A stretch of DNA of 32,325 nt from a bacterium (GTDB lineage Bacteria; Margulisbacteria; Marinamargulisbacteria; UBA817; JAQBTH01). Location: the NCBI GenBank assembly GCA_027623425.1, contig JAQBTH010000017.1, positions 1 to 32,325 on the forward strand, in the 5' to 3' direction. Shown piece by piece: positions 1-8,590 of this stretch (positions within the stretch are counted from its first letter, which is position 1; each line of letters opens with the position of its first letter). The translations under genes were made by a program, and so were the position numbers. The notes below the pieces were generated by a model, which made no database searches, had not been told where the DNA came from, and was given only the letters and a program-made list of their open reading frames with translations.

Positions 1-1
1 A

Positions 2-256
2 AAAAAAAAAAAAATACGAGGCGTAACCTATGACTGGAATGACACATACCCATACATCAAAAATGGAAAGACCCAAGTAGGGGTAATTGCACAAGAAGTG
101 GAAAAAGTAATGCCTGAACTAATCTACACAAGTGAAGATAATTTTAAATCAGTAGAATACGTAAAACTAAGCGCCCTACTAATAGAAGCGGTAAAAGAGC
201 AACAAACACAAATAGAAGCCCTAAAAGCAAGAATAGAAATCCTAGAAAACAAATAG
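2..256 (+). CDS. C-terminal end of a protein with a peptidase S74 (intramolecular chaperone) domain, 5' truncated
   Basis: This is an open frame entering from the left edge and ending at TAG, giving 84 residues with no start in the window. It reads ...IRGVTYDWND, then VGVIAQEVEKVMPEL, then VEYVKLSALLIEAVKEQQ, and ends in a short coiled coil (QIEALKARIEILENK). This is the typical end of the S74/endosialidase chaperone domain, which folds trimeric tail fibres and bacterial surface proteins and often cleaves itself off. The catalytic serine and lysine would lie upstream and cannot be checked. The parent could be a phage tail fibre or a host surface protein; nothing else phage-like is present. 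The first 14 bases are all A, encoding a lysine run, and this may be a contig edge. Confidence 0.85.
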   Translation, partial: KKKKIRGVTYDWNDTYPYIKNGKTQVGVIAQEVEKVMPELIYTSEDNFKSVEYVKLSALLIEAVKEQQTQIEALKARIEILENK

Positions 257-289
257 GTTCCACCCAAAGAATTAACGGCAAGCGAACAA

Positions 290-355
290 TGAAATTCCCG
301 CAAAAGCAGGAATCCAGTACTAATTCTGGGCCCCGGATCAAGACCAGTGTGACAA
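290..355. repeat. Degenerate dispersed palindromic repeat
   Basis: A hairpin is formed by ATTCCCGC (294-301), AAAA, and GCAGGAAT (306-313), with one mismatch. It is followed by the core CCCCGGATCAAGACCAG (331-347). This resembles the dispersed 'GGATCAAGtCC' repeats seen in several bacterial genomes. A related core, GGATCAAGTCCAGG, lies inside polA near 22624-22637. Together with the inverted repeat at 446-571 it makes up most of the 312-base gene-free stretch 257-568; I see no gene there. Confidence 0.6.
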
Positions 356-445
356 GTCTAAAACAAAATGTTCACGCAAACGGCAAACTGATCCGGACAA
401 GCAAAGCAAGTCCAGTCCAAACTCAAAAAAGACGAGCAGCAAGCC

Positions 446-571
446 TGATCGGGGTTTAATTGGGTTAAGTGCAAGGCAAAGGGGAAATTGATACCGGAGG
501 CGACCTAATGGGTCGTTGAGGACAGCAATTTCCCCTTTAACGCCGCAATTAGCCCAATTAAACCCCGATCA
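446..571. repeat. Nested inverted repeat directly after the guaA stop codon
   Basis: The outer arms at 446-467 (TGATCGGGGTTTAATTGGG...) and 550-571 match over 22 bases with a single T/C difference that still allows a G-U pair. The middle arms AAAGGGGAAATTG (478-490) and CAATTTCCCCTTT (526-538) match perfectly. A central hairpin CGACC/GGTCG lies at 501-515. The right arm ends on the guaA stop codon, so the guaA transcript would run straight into a long stem. It may act as a terminator or mRNA stabiliser, or be a small mobile palindromic element. There is no U-tract, so a classical intrinsic terminator is not supported. Confidence 0.8.
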
Positions 572-2107
572 TTCCCATTCGATTGTGCTGGGGGGTTTAT
601 TTGATACATCATAAACCACCCGATTCACACCATCTACCTCATTCATAATACGAGAGGAGATGACATCGATTAAATCGTAAGGCAAACGTGCCCAGTTGGC
701 GGTCATTGCATCGACACTGGTAACAGCGCGAATAGCGAGGGTGTTTTGGTAGGTACGTTTATCACCCATAACACCAACAGATTTTACGGGAAGCAAGACA
801 GCAAAGGACTGCCAAAGTTTACGGTATAAGCCTGCCTTTTTAACCTCTTCAAGTACAATGGCATCAGCCTTTTGAAGTAAGGCAACACGCTCACGAGTAA
901 CTTCACCTAGAATACGAATCGCCATGCCAGGGCCAGGAAACGGCTGACGGAACACGATCTCTTCAGGAACATTTAATTCAAGACCCACTTTACGAGCTTC
1001 ATCTTTAAATAACTTTTTCAATGGTTCAATAACTTTAAATTCCATATCATCGGGCAAACCACCCACATTGTGATGGGTTTTTATTTTCACTGCAGTATCA
1101 GAAACACCAGTAGAAGCAGACTCAATAATATCTGGGTACAAGGTACCTTGAGCCAACCAAGGAAAATTGGTTTTTAATTCATCGGCTTTTTCTTCAAACG
1201 TACGAATAAATTCTTCACCAATTAATTTTCGCTTCGTTTCCGGGTCTGTAACACCTTCAATTTTCTTAAAGAAACGATCTACTGCATCCACATGAATCAA
1301 ATTGATATTAAATTTATCTGTAAATAGTTGTTTAATCTTCTCGGCTTCTTGCATGCGCATAAAGCCTTGATCAATAAACACACAGGTTAGTTGATCACCA
1401 ATGGCTTTATGTAAAATAGCAGCCACTACCGTTGAATCAACACCACCAGACAACGCACATAACACCTTATCAGTACCAACTTGCTCTTTAATTTGAGCGA
1501 TGCTTTCCTCAAGAAAGTTCTTTGCCGTCCAGTTAGGTTGAATACCGCAAATACGATAAACAAAATTACGAATCACATCCATACCTCGCGGCGTATGCGT
1601 CACTTCAGGGTGAAATTGCACTCCGTATATTTTATTCTGGCGATTACCAATAGCAGCAAATGGGCAATTATCAGTATGCCCTAGTTGCGAAAAGCCTTCT
1701 GGCATGCGAACAACAGAGTCACCATGACTCATCCAAATTGCCATTTCAAGCCATAGACCTTCTAATAAATCAAAATTATCATCGATAAGTAAATTTGCAG
1801 GACCATATTCCCGCTTATCACATGCTGCCACTTTTCCACCAAAATGTTGTGCCAGCAACTGCATACCATAACAAATACCTAAAATTGGAACACCTGACTC
1901 TAATATCTCAGGATCACATTTAGGAGAATCATCTTCAAAAATTGAGTTCGGCCCACCAGAAAGAATAATACCCTCTGGGTTAAACTTTTCTTTGATCTCG
2001 GACCACTTAGAATCGTGTGGGATCACTTCAGAATAAACACTGATCTCCCTAATTCTCCGCGCTATCAACTCACAGTATTGGGAACCAAAATCAAGAATAA
2101 CAATCAT
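569..2107 (-). CDS. guaA: GMP synthase (glutamine-hydrolysing)
   Basis: Converts XMP to GMP using ATP and glutamine ammonia, in the cytosol. It has 512 residues, the usual length. The N-terminal class I glutamine amidotransferase has the nucleophile Cys79 in GICYGMQ and His166/Glu168 in GVQFHPE. The ATP-pyrophosphatase P-loop is SGGVDS at residues 220-225. The C-terminal dimerisation domain ends with the family-typical PPSTIEWE. The ATG start lies 3 bases after the guaB3 stop, so the two genes, which carry out consecutive steps, are almost certainly cotranscribed. A large palindrome starts at its stop codon. Confidence 0.98.
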   Translation of the reverse strand: MIVILDFGSQYCELIARRIREISVYSEVIPHDSKWSEIKEKFNPEGIILSGGPNSIFEDDSPKCDPEILESGVPILGICYGMQLLAQHFGGKVAACDKREYGPANLLIDDNFDLLEGLWLEMAIWMSHGDSVVRMPEGFSQLGHTDNCPFAAIGNRQNKIYGVQFHPEVTHTPRGMDVIRNFVYRICGIQPNWTAKNFLEESIAQIKEQVGTDKVLCALSGGVDSTVVAAILHKAIGDQLTCVFIDQGFMRMQEAEKIKQLFTDKFNINLIHVDAVDRFFKKIEGVTDPETKRKLIGEEFIRTFEEKADELKTNFPWLAQGTLYPDIIESASTGVSDTAVKIKTHHNVGGLPDDMEFKVIEPLKKLFKDEARKVGLELNVPEEIVFRQPFPGPGMAIRILGEVTRERVALLQKADAIVLEEVKKAGLYRKLWQSFAVLLPVKSVGVMGDKRTYQNTLAIRAVTSVDAMTANWARLPYDLIDVISSRIMNEVDGVNRVVYDVSNKPPSTIEWE

Positions 2108-2110
2108 AAC

Positions 2111-3268
2111 TTACTTATACATTCCTAAACCTTGTATCTGTTGATAAACCTTACCTTCTGTGCGTAGCGATGGCGCTAGAATTACCTGAGTATGATGCAG
2201 AGCTTGAATATTTTCAGCGCCCACAGTGGCCATACAAGTGCGAATCGCACCAGCAAAGTTTTTTGACCCATCATCCGAATCAGAAGGACCTAAAAGAATC
2301 GTTTTCATAGAAGCAACAGTTCCGACCTCGACACGAGCACCACGCGGCAATACCGCATTAGGAGTAGCCATACCCCAGTGGAAACCGAGTCCAGGCGCCT
2401 CTTCAGAACGCGCCAACGGCGACCCTATCATAACCGCATCGGCACCACAGGCCAACGCTTTACAAATATCTCCAGAATTCACAATACCACCATCAGCGAT
2501 CACTGGTACATAACGACCAGTTGCCAGTTTAAATTCATCACGCGCTTCTACGGCATCGGCCACAGAAGAGGCCATTGGTACACCAATTCCTAAAACACCG
2601 CGAGTTGTGCATGCTGCGCCTGGGCCAATACCCACAAACACTGCTTGAACACCCGTTTCCAACAAGGCCATAGTAACGGACTTTGTCGCGCTATTACCCA
2701 CCATAACTGGAATTTTTGATGATTTACAAAGCGCTGCTAAATCCAATGGTTCCGCACCATTGGCGCTTCTATGTTGTGTAGAAACAACAGTTGATTGAAC
2801 TAAAAAGACGTCTGCACCAGAATCCGCTGCAATTTCATTGTATTTAGTGGCTCTAACTGGAGTCGCCGACACCATAACAGGTGCACCGGACGCTTTAATT
2901 TCTTTAATGCGTTTTACAATTAAGTCTTCTTTAACAGGCTCTAAATAGAGTCGCTGCATCAAGGTCACATAATCGGATTTAGACACGCTAGCAATTTCTT
3001 TTAAAATAGCCTCGGGTTCTTCATATCGCGTTTGCACACCTTCAAGGTTCAAAACACCGGCGGCGCCATACTTACCCATTAAGGCGGCTGATTTTGGACT
3101 GACAACGGAATCCATAGCAGACCCGATAATTGGAATTTCCAATTTTATGCCAGCAACTGTTGTAGAAATATCTACTATTTCTGGGTCAAGTGTAATCTCC
3201 GATGGAACGAGAGCTATTTCGTCGAATCCATATGACCTAATAAATCGCTGGCTGGTTGCTGCGGACAT
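2111..3268 (-). CDS. guaB3: GuaB3-type IMP dehydrogenase (no CBS domains)
   Basis: Predicted to oxidise IMP to XMP with NAD+, feeding GuaA directly downstream. At 385 residues it is about 100 shorter than classical GuaB because the CBS pair is missing; it reads straight from the barrel motif [20 protein letters not shown] onward. The catalytic loop [15 protein letters not shown] has Cys220, followed by [10 protein letters not shown] and the phosphate-binding region [19 protein letters not shown]. This layout matches the GuaB3 subfamily known from actinobacteria and cyanobacteria. The ATG start is preceded by a strong Shine-Dalgarno sequence, AGGAGG. Without CBS domains, the adenine/guanine nucleotide control of classical IMPDH should be absent. 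GMP reductase activity is an alternative, but the operon with guaA favours IMPDH. Confidence 0.9.
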   Translation of the reverse strand: MSAATSQRFIRSYGFDEIALVPSEITLDPEIVDISTTVAGIKLEIPIIGSAMDSVVSPKSAALMGKYGAAGVLNLEGVQTRYEEPEAILKEIASVSKSDYVTLMQRLYLEPVKEDLIVKRIKEIKASGAPVMVSATPVRATKYNEIAADSGADVFLVQSTVVSTQHRSANGAEPLDLAALCKSSKIPVMVGNSATKSVTMALLETGVQAVFVGIGPGAACTTRGVLGIGVPMASSVADAVEARDEFKLATGRYVPVIADGGIVNSGDICKALACGADAVMIGSPLARSEEAPGLGFHWGMATPNAVLPRGARVEVGTVASMKTILLGPSDSDDGSKNFAGAIRTCMATVGAENIQALHHTQVILAPSLRTEGKVYQQIQGLGMYK

Positions 3269-3307
3269 TGTAGTTGTGCCTCCTAGAAGATGAAGTAAAT
3301 TTGCATA

Positions 3308-3337
3308 ATCCTATCAAATTTTCAGACCTCTTGTCCA
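3308..3337 (-). promoter_or_regulatory. Putative sigma70 promoter of guaB3-guaA
   Basis: On the minus strand, TGGACA (3332-3337), an 18-base spacer and TAGGAT (3308-3313) preceded by TG form a plausible extended -10 promoter. It would give a leader of about 30 bases containing the AGGAGG ribosome site. The boxes are imperfect, and the region overlaps the hairpin at 3324-3348. Confidence 0.4.
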
Positions 3338-3357
3338 TAGAAAGGTCTATTTTTTTT
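3324..3357 (+). terminator. Hairpin with T-run between guaB3 and the glycan operon
   Basis: AGACCT (3324-3329) pairs with AGGTCT (3343-3348) and is followed by a T-run (3350-3357) on the plus strand. On that strand it looks like an intrinsic terminator, yet no plus-strand gene reads into it. On the minus strand the stem contains the stop codon of the DUF2079 gene and is followed only by GAAAATTT, so it would terminate that operon weakly at best. Confidence 0.4.
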
Positions 3358-4843
3358 GATATAAAACAACATTCTGTGTTTCAGCTACTTTAATAAGGTT
3401 AGGATTTGCCTCTAATGCAGCCAATCCAATTGCGTATCCGCGGCGATTAGTGGGCGTGTATGCACGTTCACCGCGAAGTAACGCGTTTATCACTTGCGTT
3501 TTATGTCCCTTTTTCCATTGATCGGCAATATAAGCATTGTGATTCCCATTAGCAGGGAAAAAAGGATCCATTTTTTGAACAACAACAAAATCACCATCAA
3601 ATGAATTTGGAAATAATGTCAAACCGTCCCTATGCTCCAAATGCACGTATAGTGCGCTAGATGCCACAACAGATGCATCTGGCGGAATAGACTCCAGTAA
3701 ACGATGAGTGGCCCTTAAATCAGCAGGTAGCATGAAGGAGCGAAGATCTAACATAACAATCGCGAGCACATTTACCACCATAAAAAACACAGCAGCCCCC
3801 TTCCCCACACGCCGCCACACGCACACCCACTTCACAGACGATTTCGACAACGCAAACAAGCCAAGAATACCGCCCATCATCATAATAGGCACCAACGGAA
3901 TAGAATAATGAGAAAGAATATCGATAGTACCAGGCTTATTACTTAATAACGATTGTGCAAAGGTACCCACTGAAAGAATTAGAATTGGAGAGGCCAAAGC
4001 AAACGCTCCTAAAGGTAACAGTATTAACAAAATATAAGCAATTTTAGGTGCCTGAAACACAGTTTTAAGAACAATATCTGGGCGAAACACAACTGTGAAC
4101 AATTTTTCACCCAAGCCATCCCCCAAATGATCATAGTAGGTTAAATAGGAATAATCACCATCGGGCAAATGTGACGGCATAATAAAACCCACCAAAGACA
4201 ATCCCCATGCCATTGCCACAACGCCTAATAAAACCCCACGTTTAATATCCCGTTGAAAAACGATTAAATATAACGCAAATGAAACCGTAATCAAAAACCC
4301 TGTTTCTTTAGTAAAAAGCAAGAGGACAGAAAGCAGAATAGCCCGTTTCATCTGTTTTATATCTAAGTAATAAATCAACCAGCTCAACAGAGTCGCCATA
4401 AGAATTTCACCATGCAAATCATGAAAATTAGCGCGCCTAAATGGTAGATACAAAAACAAAACTAAGAAAGTAATATACAAGCCTCGTTTACCAAAATACT
4501 TTTGGCCCAGTTTAAGTATGGGAAAAGCCATTAGAATTAGTAAAATAGTATGAAATAAAAACAACCAAAACGGCGTAGGAAAAAGCTTATAAAGCGGAAC
4601 AAGTAGCCACATGATGGGGTAAAAATGCATCCAAATTAAGCTTATGTTGTAGTCTTCTAGAAACAAGCCTCTACCCTGTGCGGCGTTCCATAGTGCATGA
4701 TCGTAAAAGTAGAGATCATAATAATGCATTTGAAAGCCAGAAAATCGAAACAATTTCTGAACAAGAAAATAGGCAAATAAGCCAGCTAAAAGAATAAGAA
4801 TAGGTTTTTCAGCTCTAATAAATGAGCGAATGGTTTTAATCAT
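3347..4843 (-). CDS. DUF2079-family polytopic membrane protein, probable GT-C glycosyltransferase
   Basis: A 498-residue membrane protein with about ten hydrophobic helices and a C-terminal soluble part of roughly 110 residues. The N-terminal half carries DUF2079-like signatures: YDLYFYDHALWNAAQGRG, HFYPIMWLLVPLYKLFPTPFW, ANFHDLHGE and LLLFTKETGF. The family is thought to have a GT-C fold using polyprenyl-phosphate sugars, but no substrate is established. Its ATG overlaps the end of the GT2 gene by 8 bases, so the GT2 enzyme may make the lipid-linked sugar that this protein transfers on the periplasmic side; that link is inferred. It is the last gene of the minus-strand operon. Confidence 0.75.
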   Translation of the reverse strand: MIKTIRSFIRAEKPILILLAGLFAYFLVQKLFRFSGFQMHYYDLYFYDHALWNAAQGRGLFLEDYNISLIWMHFYPIMWLLVPLYKLFPTPFWLFLFHTILLILMAFPILKLGQKYFGKRGLYITFLVLFLYLPFRRANFHDLHGEILMATLLSWLIYYLDIKQMKRAILLSVLLLFTKETGFLITVSFALYLIVFQRDIKRGVLLGVVAMAWGLSLVGFIMPSHLPDGDYSYLTYYDHLGDGLGEKLFTVVFRPDIVLKTVFQAPKIAYILLILLPLGAFALASPILILSVGTFAQSLLSNKPGTIDILSHYSIPLVPIMMMGGILGLFALSKSSVKWVCVWRRVGKGAAVFFMVVNVLAIVMLDLRSFMLPADLRATHRLLESIPPDASVVASSALYVHLEHRDGLTLFPNSFDGDFVVVQKMDPFFPANGNHNAYIADQWKKGHKTQVINALLRGERAYTPTNRRGYAIGLAALEANPNLIKVAETQNVVLYQKK

Positions 4844-5780
4844 GTGCCGCAGGTTGGCGTAGGTACCGATGTCGAATTGTAAACTGCGGTGATTTATTCA
4901 TTGATAGAAATAATCTCCCCACATATTCACCAAGCAAACCCATCGAAATAAGTTGAACACTTGCAAATAAACACACAACAACCATTAAGGCCGCCCAGCC
5001 CAAAGGTAAATTTGGGTTCATAATCTTTTCGTAAATTGCGTAGCCAGAAAGACCCAAACCAAAAAGACCTGTTAACGCGCCCAAAACAATCGCCATTCGA
5101 AGCGGCAGAATTGAGAAATTCGTAAACATATTCAACCAAAGCCGAAGCAATTTAACCAACGTATAATTAGATTTACCCTCTTGGCGCTGATTATGTTCAA
5201 CACGTATTTTACCGATGTTGCTTGTAACCCGAAGTATCAAACCGTCGATATAGGGATAAGGATGGTCATATTTAATAATCTCATCAACCACAAACCGCGA
5301 CATTACTTTAAAACTGGATAAGTACAAACCAGAGGGCTTTTTAAGCATCACATTAGCCACTTTATCATTAAACCAACTACCCAAATTGCGTAATATATGG
5401 TGACGCTTCTTGTCATAGTAGGAATACACCACATCCAATTGCTCATGAATGGCCATTTTCACCATTTTAATAACTTCCGAAGGCGGGTTTTGAAAATCAT
5501 CATCCATAATCACAGCAAAATCACCTGAAACAAAATGTAACCCAGCCATCACCGCATTATGTTCGCCTGAATTACGAGCCAAATCAATAAAAGTAACCAC
5601 ATTTGAATATGCCTCATGAGTACGAATGCATTCAGCCTTTGAATCATCAGGAGAACAATCATTCACCAAAACAATCTCAAGGGGCGATGGTAATGCGGCA
5701 ACTAATTCACTTACTAAACGAAAAATAGAGGCCTGCCCATTATAGACAGGAATCACAATGCTAATTGTTTTAGCCAACAT
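4836..5780 (-). CDS. Family 2 glycosyltransferase, polyprenyl-phosphate sugar synthase type (ArnC/DPM1-like)
   Basis: Predicted to transfer a nucleotide-activated sugar to a polyprenyl phosphate at the cytoplasmic membrane. From ATG at 5780 it has 314 residues: ISIVIPVYNG at the N terminus, LVNDCSPDDS, the metal-binding MDDDFQNPP, and QRQEGKSNYTLVKLLRLW near the membrane, then two transmembrane helices (about 235-300). A TTG at 5807 would add nine residues, but ATG gives the family-typical beginning MLAKTISIVIPVYNG. The gene overlaps the upstream aminotransferase by 11 bases and the DUF2079 gene by 8. The donor sugar could be an amino sugar made by the neighbouring DegT and SDR enzymes. Confidence 0.85.
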   Translation of the reverse strand: MLAKTISIVIPVYNGQASIFRLVSELVAALPSPLEIVLVNDCSPDDSKAECIRTHEAYSNVVTFIDLARNSGEHNAVMAGLHFVSGDFAVIMDDDFQNPPSEVIKMVKMAIHEQLDVVYSYYDKKRHHILRNLGSWFNDKVANVMLKKPSGLYLSSFKVMSRFVVDEIIKYDHPYPYIDGLILRVTSNIGKIRVEHNQRQEGKSNYTLVKLLRLWLNMFTNFSILPLRMAIVLGALTGLFGLGLSGYAIYEKIMNPNLPLGWAALMVVVCLFASVQLISMGLLGEYVGRLFLSMNKSPQFTIRHRYLRQPAAHD

Positions 5781-6873
5781 GCGCCACAACCTGATTAAAA
5801 TGACCAATCACTGTATCCACTTCTTGATCTGTTAAATATGGAAAAATAGGCAAGCTAATGATTGATTTTGTTAGCGCATCTGCCTCAGGGCATTTAGGTG
5901 CATTTTTAGGTGCAACCTGCAAATACCCTGGCTGTAAATCGATAGATTTAGGATAGTGAACCTGACATTGAATACCAAAATCACGCATCGCATGCAATAC
6001 TTTATCACGATTTTTAACCGTAACGACATACAGATGGAATGCGTGTTCATCATGACGACTTTCATGCAAAACTGTGCCGTACTCTAATAACTCATCATAG
6101 CGTTTCGCAATGGAACGGCGACGATTATTCCACTCTGTTAGGTAGTCTAACTTTTCCGATAATACAGCCGCCTGCAGCTCATCTAAGCGACTGTTAAAGC
6201 CAACTTCTAAATGAGAAAACTTCTTATCTTGTCCATAATCACGCAATTGCCGAGCGCGAGACGCCACAACTTCGTTATTGGTAACAACTGCACCACCGTC
6301 CCCATAGGCACCCAAGTTTTTGGTCGGATAAAAAGAAAAAGCGGCGGCATCCCCCCAGCTTCCAGCTAAACGTCCCTCATAACTTGCACCAACCGATTGA
6401 GCACAATCTTCAACAATCTTTAATCCATACTCCGCTGCAATTTGCATAATCGCCGGCATGTCACACATTTTTCCATATAAATGAACAGGAATGATTGCCT
6501 TTGTATTCTTGGTAATAGCCGCACGAATACAATCTGGGTTTATTAAACCCGTATGAGGGTGAACGTCTACCGCGACTGGCGTGGCCCCTACCCTAGAAAT
6601 ACCTGTAATAGTGGGAAATGCCGTTAAGGCACTAGTAATAACCTCATCTCCAACACCTATTCCCAGTGCCGCTAAAGCAACTGACAACGCATCAGTACCT
6701 GAAGCGACACCAATTGCATGTTCTACCTCATTAAAATCAGCAAACGCATGTTCAAACGCATCCACTTCTTTACCTAAAACATACCACCCGCTTGATAAAA
6801 CCCGGTCTATTGCACGGCGAATAGCAGGCCCGATATACGTATCTTCTCGTTTAAAATCATTGGCTAAAATCAC
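5770..6873 (-). CDS. DegT/DnrJ/EryC1-family PLP-dependent sugar aminotransferase
   Basis: Aminates a nucleotide-linked keto sugar with glutamate, in the cytosol. It has 367 residues. The internal-aldimine lysine is Lys185 in FYPTKNLGAYGDGGA, and the pyridine-nitrogen aspartate is Asp156 in IVEDCAQSVGA. GFNSRLDELQAAVL and the N-terminal SGTDAL are also family signatures. It begins with GTG, whose last bases overlap the TGA of the upstream SDR gene (GTGA), a coupled start; no nearby ATG exists. It is closest in feel to the 3-keto-sugar aminotransferases of the FdtB/QdtB type, but the substrate cannot be read from sequence. It probably acts on the product of the SDR upstream. Confidence 0.88.
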   Translation of the reverse strand: MILANDFKREDTYIGPAIRRAIDRVLSSGWYVLGKEVDAFEHAFADFNEVEHAIGVASGTDALSVALAALGIGVGDEVITSALTAFPTITGISRVGATPVAVDVHPHTGLINPDCIRAAITKNTKAIIPVHLYGKMCDMPAIMQIAAEYGLKIVEDCAQSVGASYEGRLAGSWGDAAAFSFYPTKNLGAYGDGGAVVTNNEVVASRARQLRDYGQDKKFSHLEVGFNSRLDELQAAVLSEKLDYLTEWNNRRRSIAKRYDELLEYGTVLHESRHDEHAFHLYVVTVKNRDKVLHAMRDFGIQCQVHYPKSIDLQPGYLQVAPKNAPKCPEADALTKSIISLPIFPYLTDQEVDTVIGHFNQVVAHVG

Positions 6874-7865
6874 GCGGGATACTCCTCTAAATAATGCTGA
6901 ATGTATTCCTTATAATAACGTATTGTCTCGGCAAGACCATCATCTAAACTTACTTTAGGATCCCATCCCAATTCAGATTTAATTAACGAATAATCCGAAT
7001 AGTAATCCCCAATATCAATTCGTTTCTTTTCTTCAGGAAAAGGAACCATATTAAATTCAAACTCACACAACGAAGATAAAATATCCACAAATGATTTTAA
7101 GGAGTAATGAGTAGAATGCCCAAGATTATATACCTTACCAATCGCCACATCCTGTGCCGCAGATAACAATAACGCATCAACCACATCACTAACAAAATTA
7201 AAATCTCGTAATTGCGACCCATCACCAAATATTGAAATAGGCTTACCCAAAATGGCATCTCGAATAAAAATACCTGTAAATCCTTGCCCGTCATGCTTTA
7301 GTAATTGACATGGGCCATACACATTTGTCATGCGTAAAACCGTGCTAGGAATATGATAAACGTTATTGTACAAAATATGATAATACTCACCGGCTACTTT
7401 ATTAATACCATTCACATCAACCGGTTGAACAAGGTGCGATTCCGTAACAGGTAATGAGTCTGGCCGTCCATAAACTTGGCGAGTGCCTGCGTATACTAAG
7501 CGAATAGTTGGATTATATTTTCGACACGCCTCTAGTAGAATCAACTGCGCACGACAATTGATATCCAAATCGGTTAATGGATCCGTCATACTATCAATGT
7601 GAGACACCTGACCAGCTAAATTGAACAAGTAATCCTGATCGCGCACCAAATGTGCGTTTGCACTGGCATCTCGAATATCTGAAAAGTTCACCTTTAGTTG
7701 ATCACGAATATCGCGAATATTAAATAAATTCCCACCATAACGCGGAATCATCGAATCCACGATAGTAACTTTAGCACCCAGTTCAACTAATTTGCGCGCC
7801 AAATGGGAGCCGATAAAACCGACTCCTCCTGTTATTAATACACGTTTATTTTTAAAGATTTCCAT
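6870..7865 (-). CDS. NAD-dependent nucleotide-sugar epimerase/dehydratase (extended SDR) with Asn at the catalytic Tyr position
   Basis: A 331-residue cytosolic Rossmann enzyme. The NAD-binding site is RVLITGGVGFIGS (residues 8-20), with Asp37 after the second strand, then NLAGQVSH and YAGTRQVYG. The usual YxxxK motif reads Asn152-Gly-Ile-Asn-Lys156 (DVNGINKVAGEYYH), so the lysine is kept but the tyrosine is not. I recall this DVNGINK form from other annotated epimerases, so it may mark a subfamily rather than decay. The gene lies 5 bases after the esterase and is coupled to the DegT gene by a GTGA overlap, which argues for a joint role in making an amino sugar for the cell surface. Exact reaction unknown. 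Confidence 0.8.
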   Translation of the reverse strand: MEIFKNKRVLITGGVGFIGSHLARKLVELGAKVTIVDSMIPRYGGNLFNIRDIRDQLKVNFSDIRDASANAHLVRDQDYLFNLAGQVSHIDSMTDPLTDLDINCRAQLILLEACRKYNPTIRLVYAGTRQVYGRPDSLPVTESHLVQPVDVNGINKVAGEYYHILYNNVYHIPSTVLRMTNVYGPCQLLKHDGQGFTGIFIRDAILGKPISIFGDGSQLRDFNFVSDVVDALLLSAAQDVAIGKVYNLGHSTHYSLKSFVDILSSLCEFEFNMVPFPEEKKRIDIGDYYSDYSLIKSELGWDPKVSLDDGLAETIRYYKEYIQHYLEEYPA

Positions 7866-7870
7866 ATAAA

Positions 7871-8590
7871 TTATTGCATTCGTGCCATTACGCGTTGAAA
7901 CTGTTCTAATAAATCCTTTGGGTAGGCGTGAATTAAATCGGGATATTCTTCTAAAGAAGCCCGAATATTAGTCTCCCGTAACAGTGTAACACCATTTTTA
8001 TTAGATTGCAGAGTAAGATCCTTAGTTCCTGTTACAAAATAAAACTGGCTACTCGCGTATTTAGGTAAACCCGCATTTTGCTTTAATATTTGCTGGGAAT
8101 AACCATTAAAAAACCCAAAATACGACACGACACGAGGAAAATATCGCGGATAAAACAAACCCAGTTCAATGGCAAAATTACCCCCACGTGAAAACCCAAC
8201 TAAGACACTTCTATTGTAATCAATCCGATATCGCCGTCCCAGTTGTTTCCAAAATTGCAGCACATGTTTTCGATCATCTATTTCGCCATGTAAATACCCC
8301 TTTTCTTTACTGCTAGCCCGTGGGCAAAGCACAATAAAATTCAATTGTGTTGCTACCGGTCGCCACGTATCACAGGAAAATTGTTCATCTTGATTCAGAC
8401 CATGTAGCGCTATGATTGCCGGGTATCGATTTACCAAACGAAACCCTTTAGGCAAGACCACTAACGCAGTTTGACCCGTTGGCAATACAATTGAATGCTC
8501 TAATATCTTCTCAGTGGCCTGTAAAGGTGAAAAAGAACCAAATAAAATTAGACAAAACAGGCACAGCCCTGCGTTTCTTATAGGTCCCAC
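7871..8590 (-). CDS. Secreted alpha/beta-hydrolase esterase (PHB depolymerase/feruloyl esterase-like)
   Basis: A 239-residue enzyme with an N-terminal signal peptide (hydrophobic CLFCLILFGSF, likely cleavage after LQA near residue 25). The oxyanion region is AIIALHGLNQDE. The nucleophile elbow is GFSRGG with Ser134, and Asp191 (TGTKD) and His221 (LIHAYP) complete the triad. It is predicted to hydrolyse an ester or deacetylate a carbohydrate in the periplasm. The start is GTG at 8590, overlapping the upstream gene by 13 bases; there is no ATG before the signal peptide. Because it sits between redox and glycan genes, trimming acyl groups from the surface glycan is possible, but this is inference. 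Confidence 0.78.
   Translation of the reverse strand: MGPIRNAGLCLFCLILFGSFSPLQATEKILEHSIVLPTGQTALVVLPKGFRLVNRYPAIIALHGLNQDEQFSCDTWRPVATQLNFIVLCPRASSKEKGYLHGEIDDRKHVLQFWKQLGRRYRIDYNRSVLVGFSRGGNFAIELGLFYPRYFPRVVSYFGFFNGYSQQILKQNAGLPKYASSQFYFVTGTKDLTLQSNKNGVTLLRETNIRASLEEYPDLIHAYPKDLLEQFQRVMARMQ

Noticed and set aside
144-341. A minus-strand reading frame rich in Leu and Val over the S74-domain end.
   Set aside because: It is the antisense shadow of the S74 frame and extends into the repeat.
289-462. A short plus-strand reading frame from the ATG near 289.
   Set aside because: It runs through the degenerate palindromic repeat, has no ribosome site and no protein-like composition.
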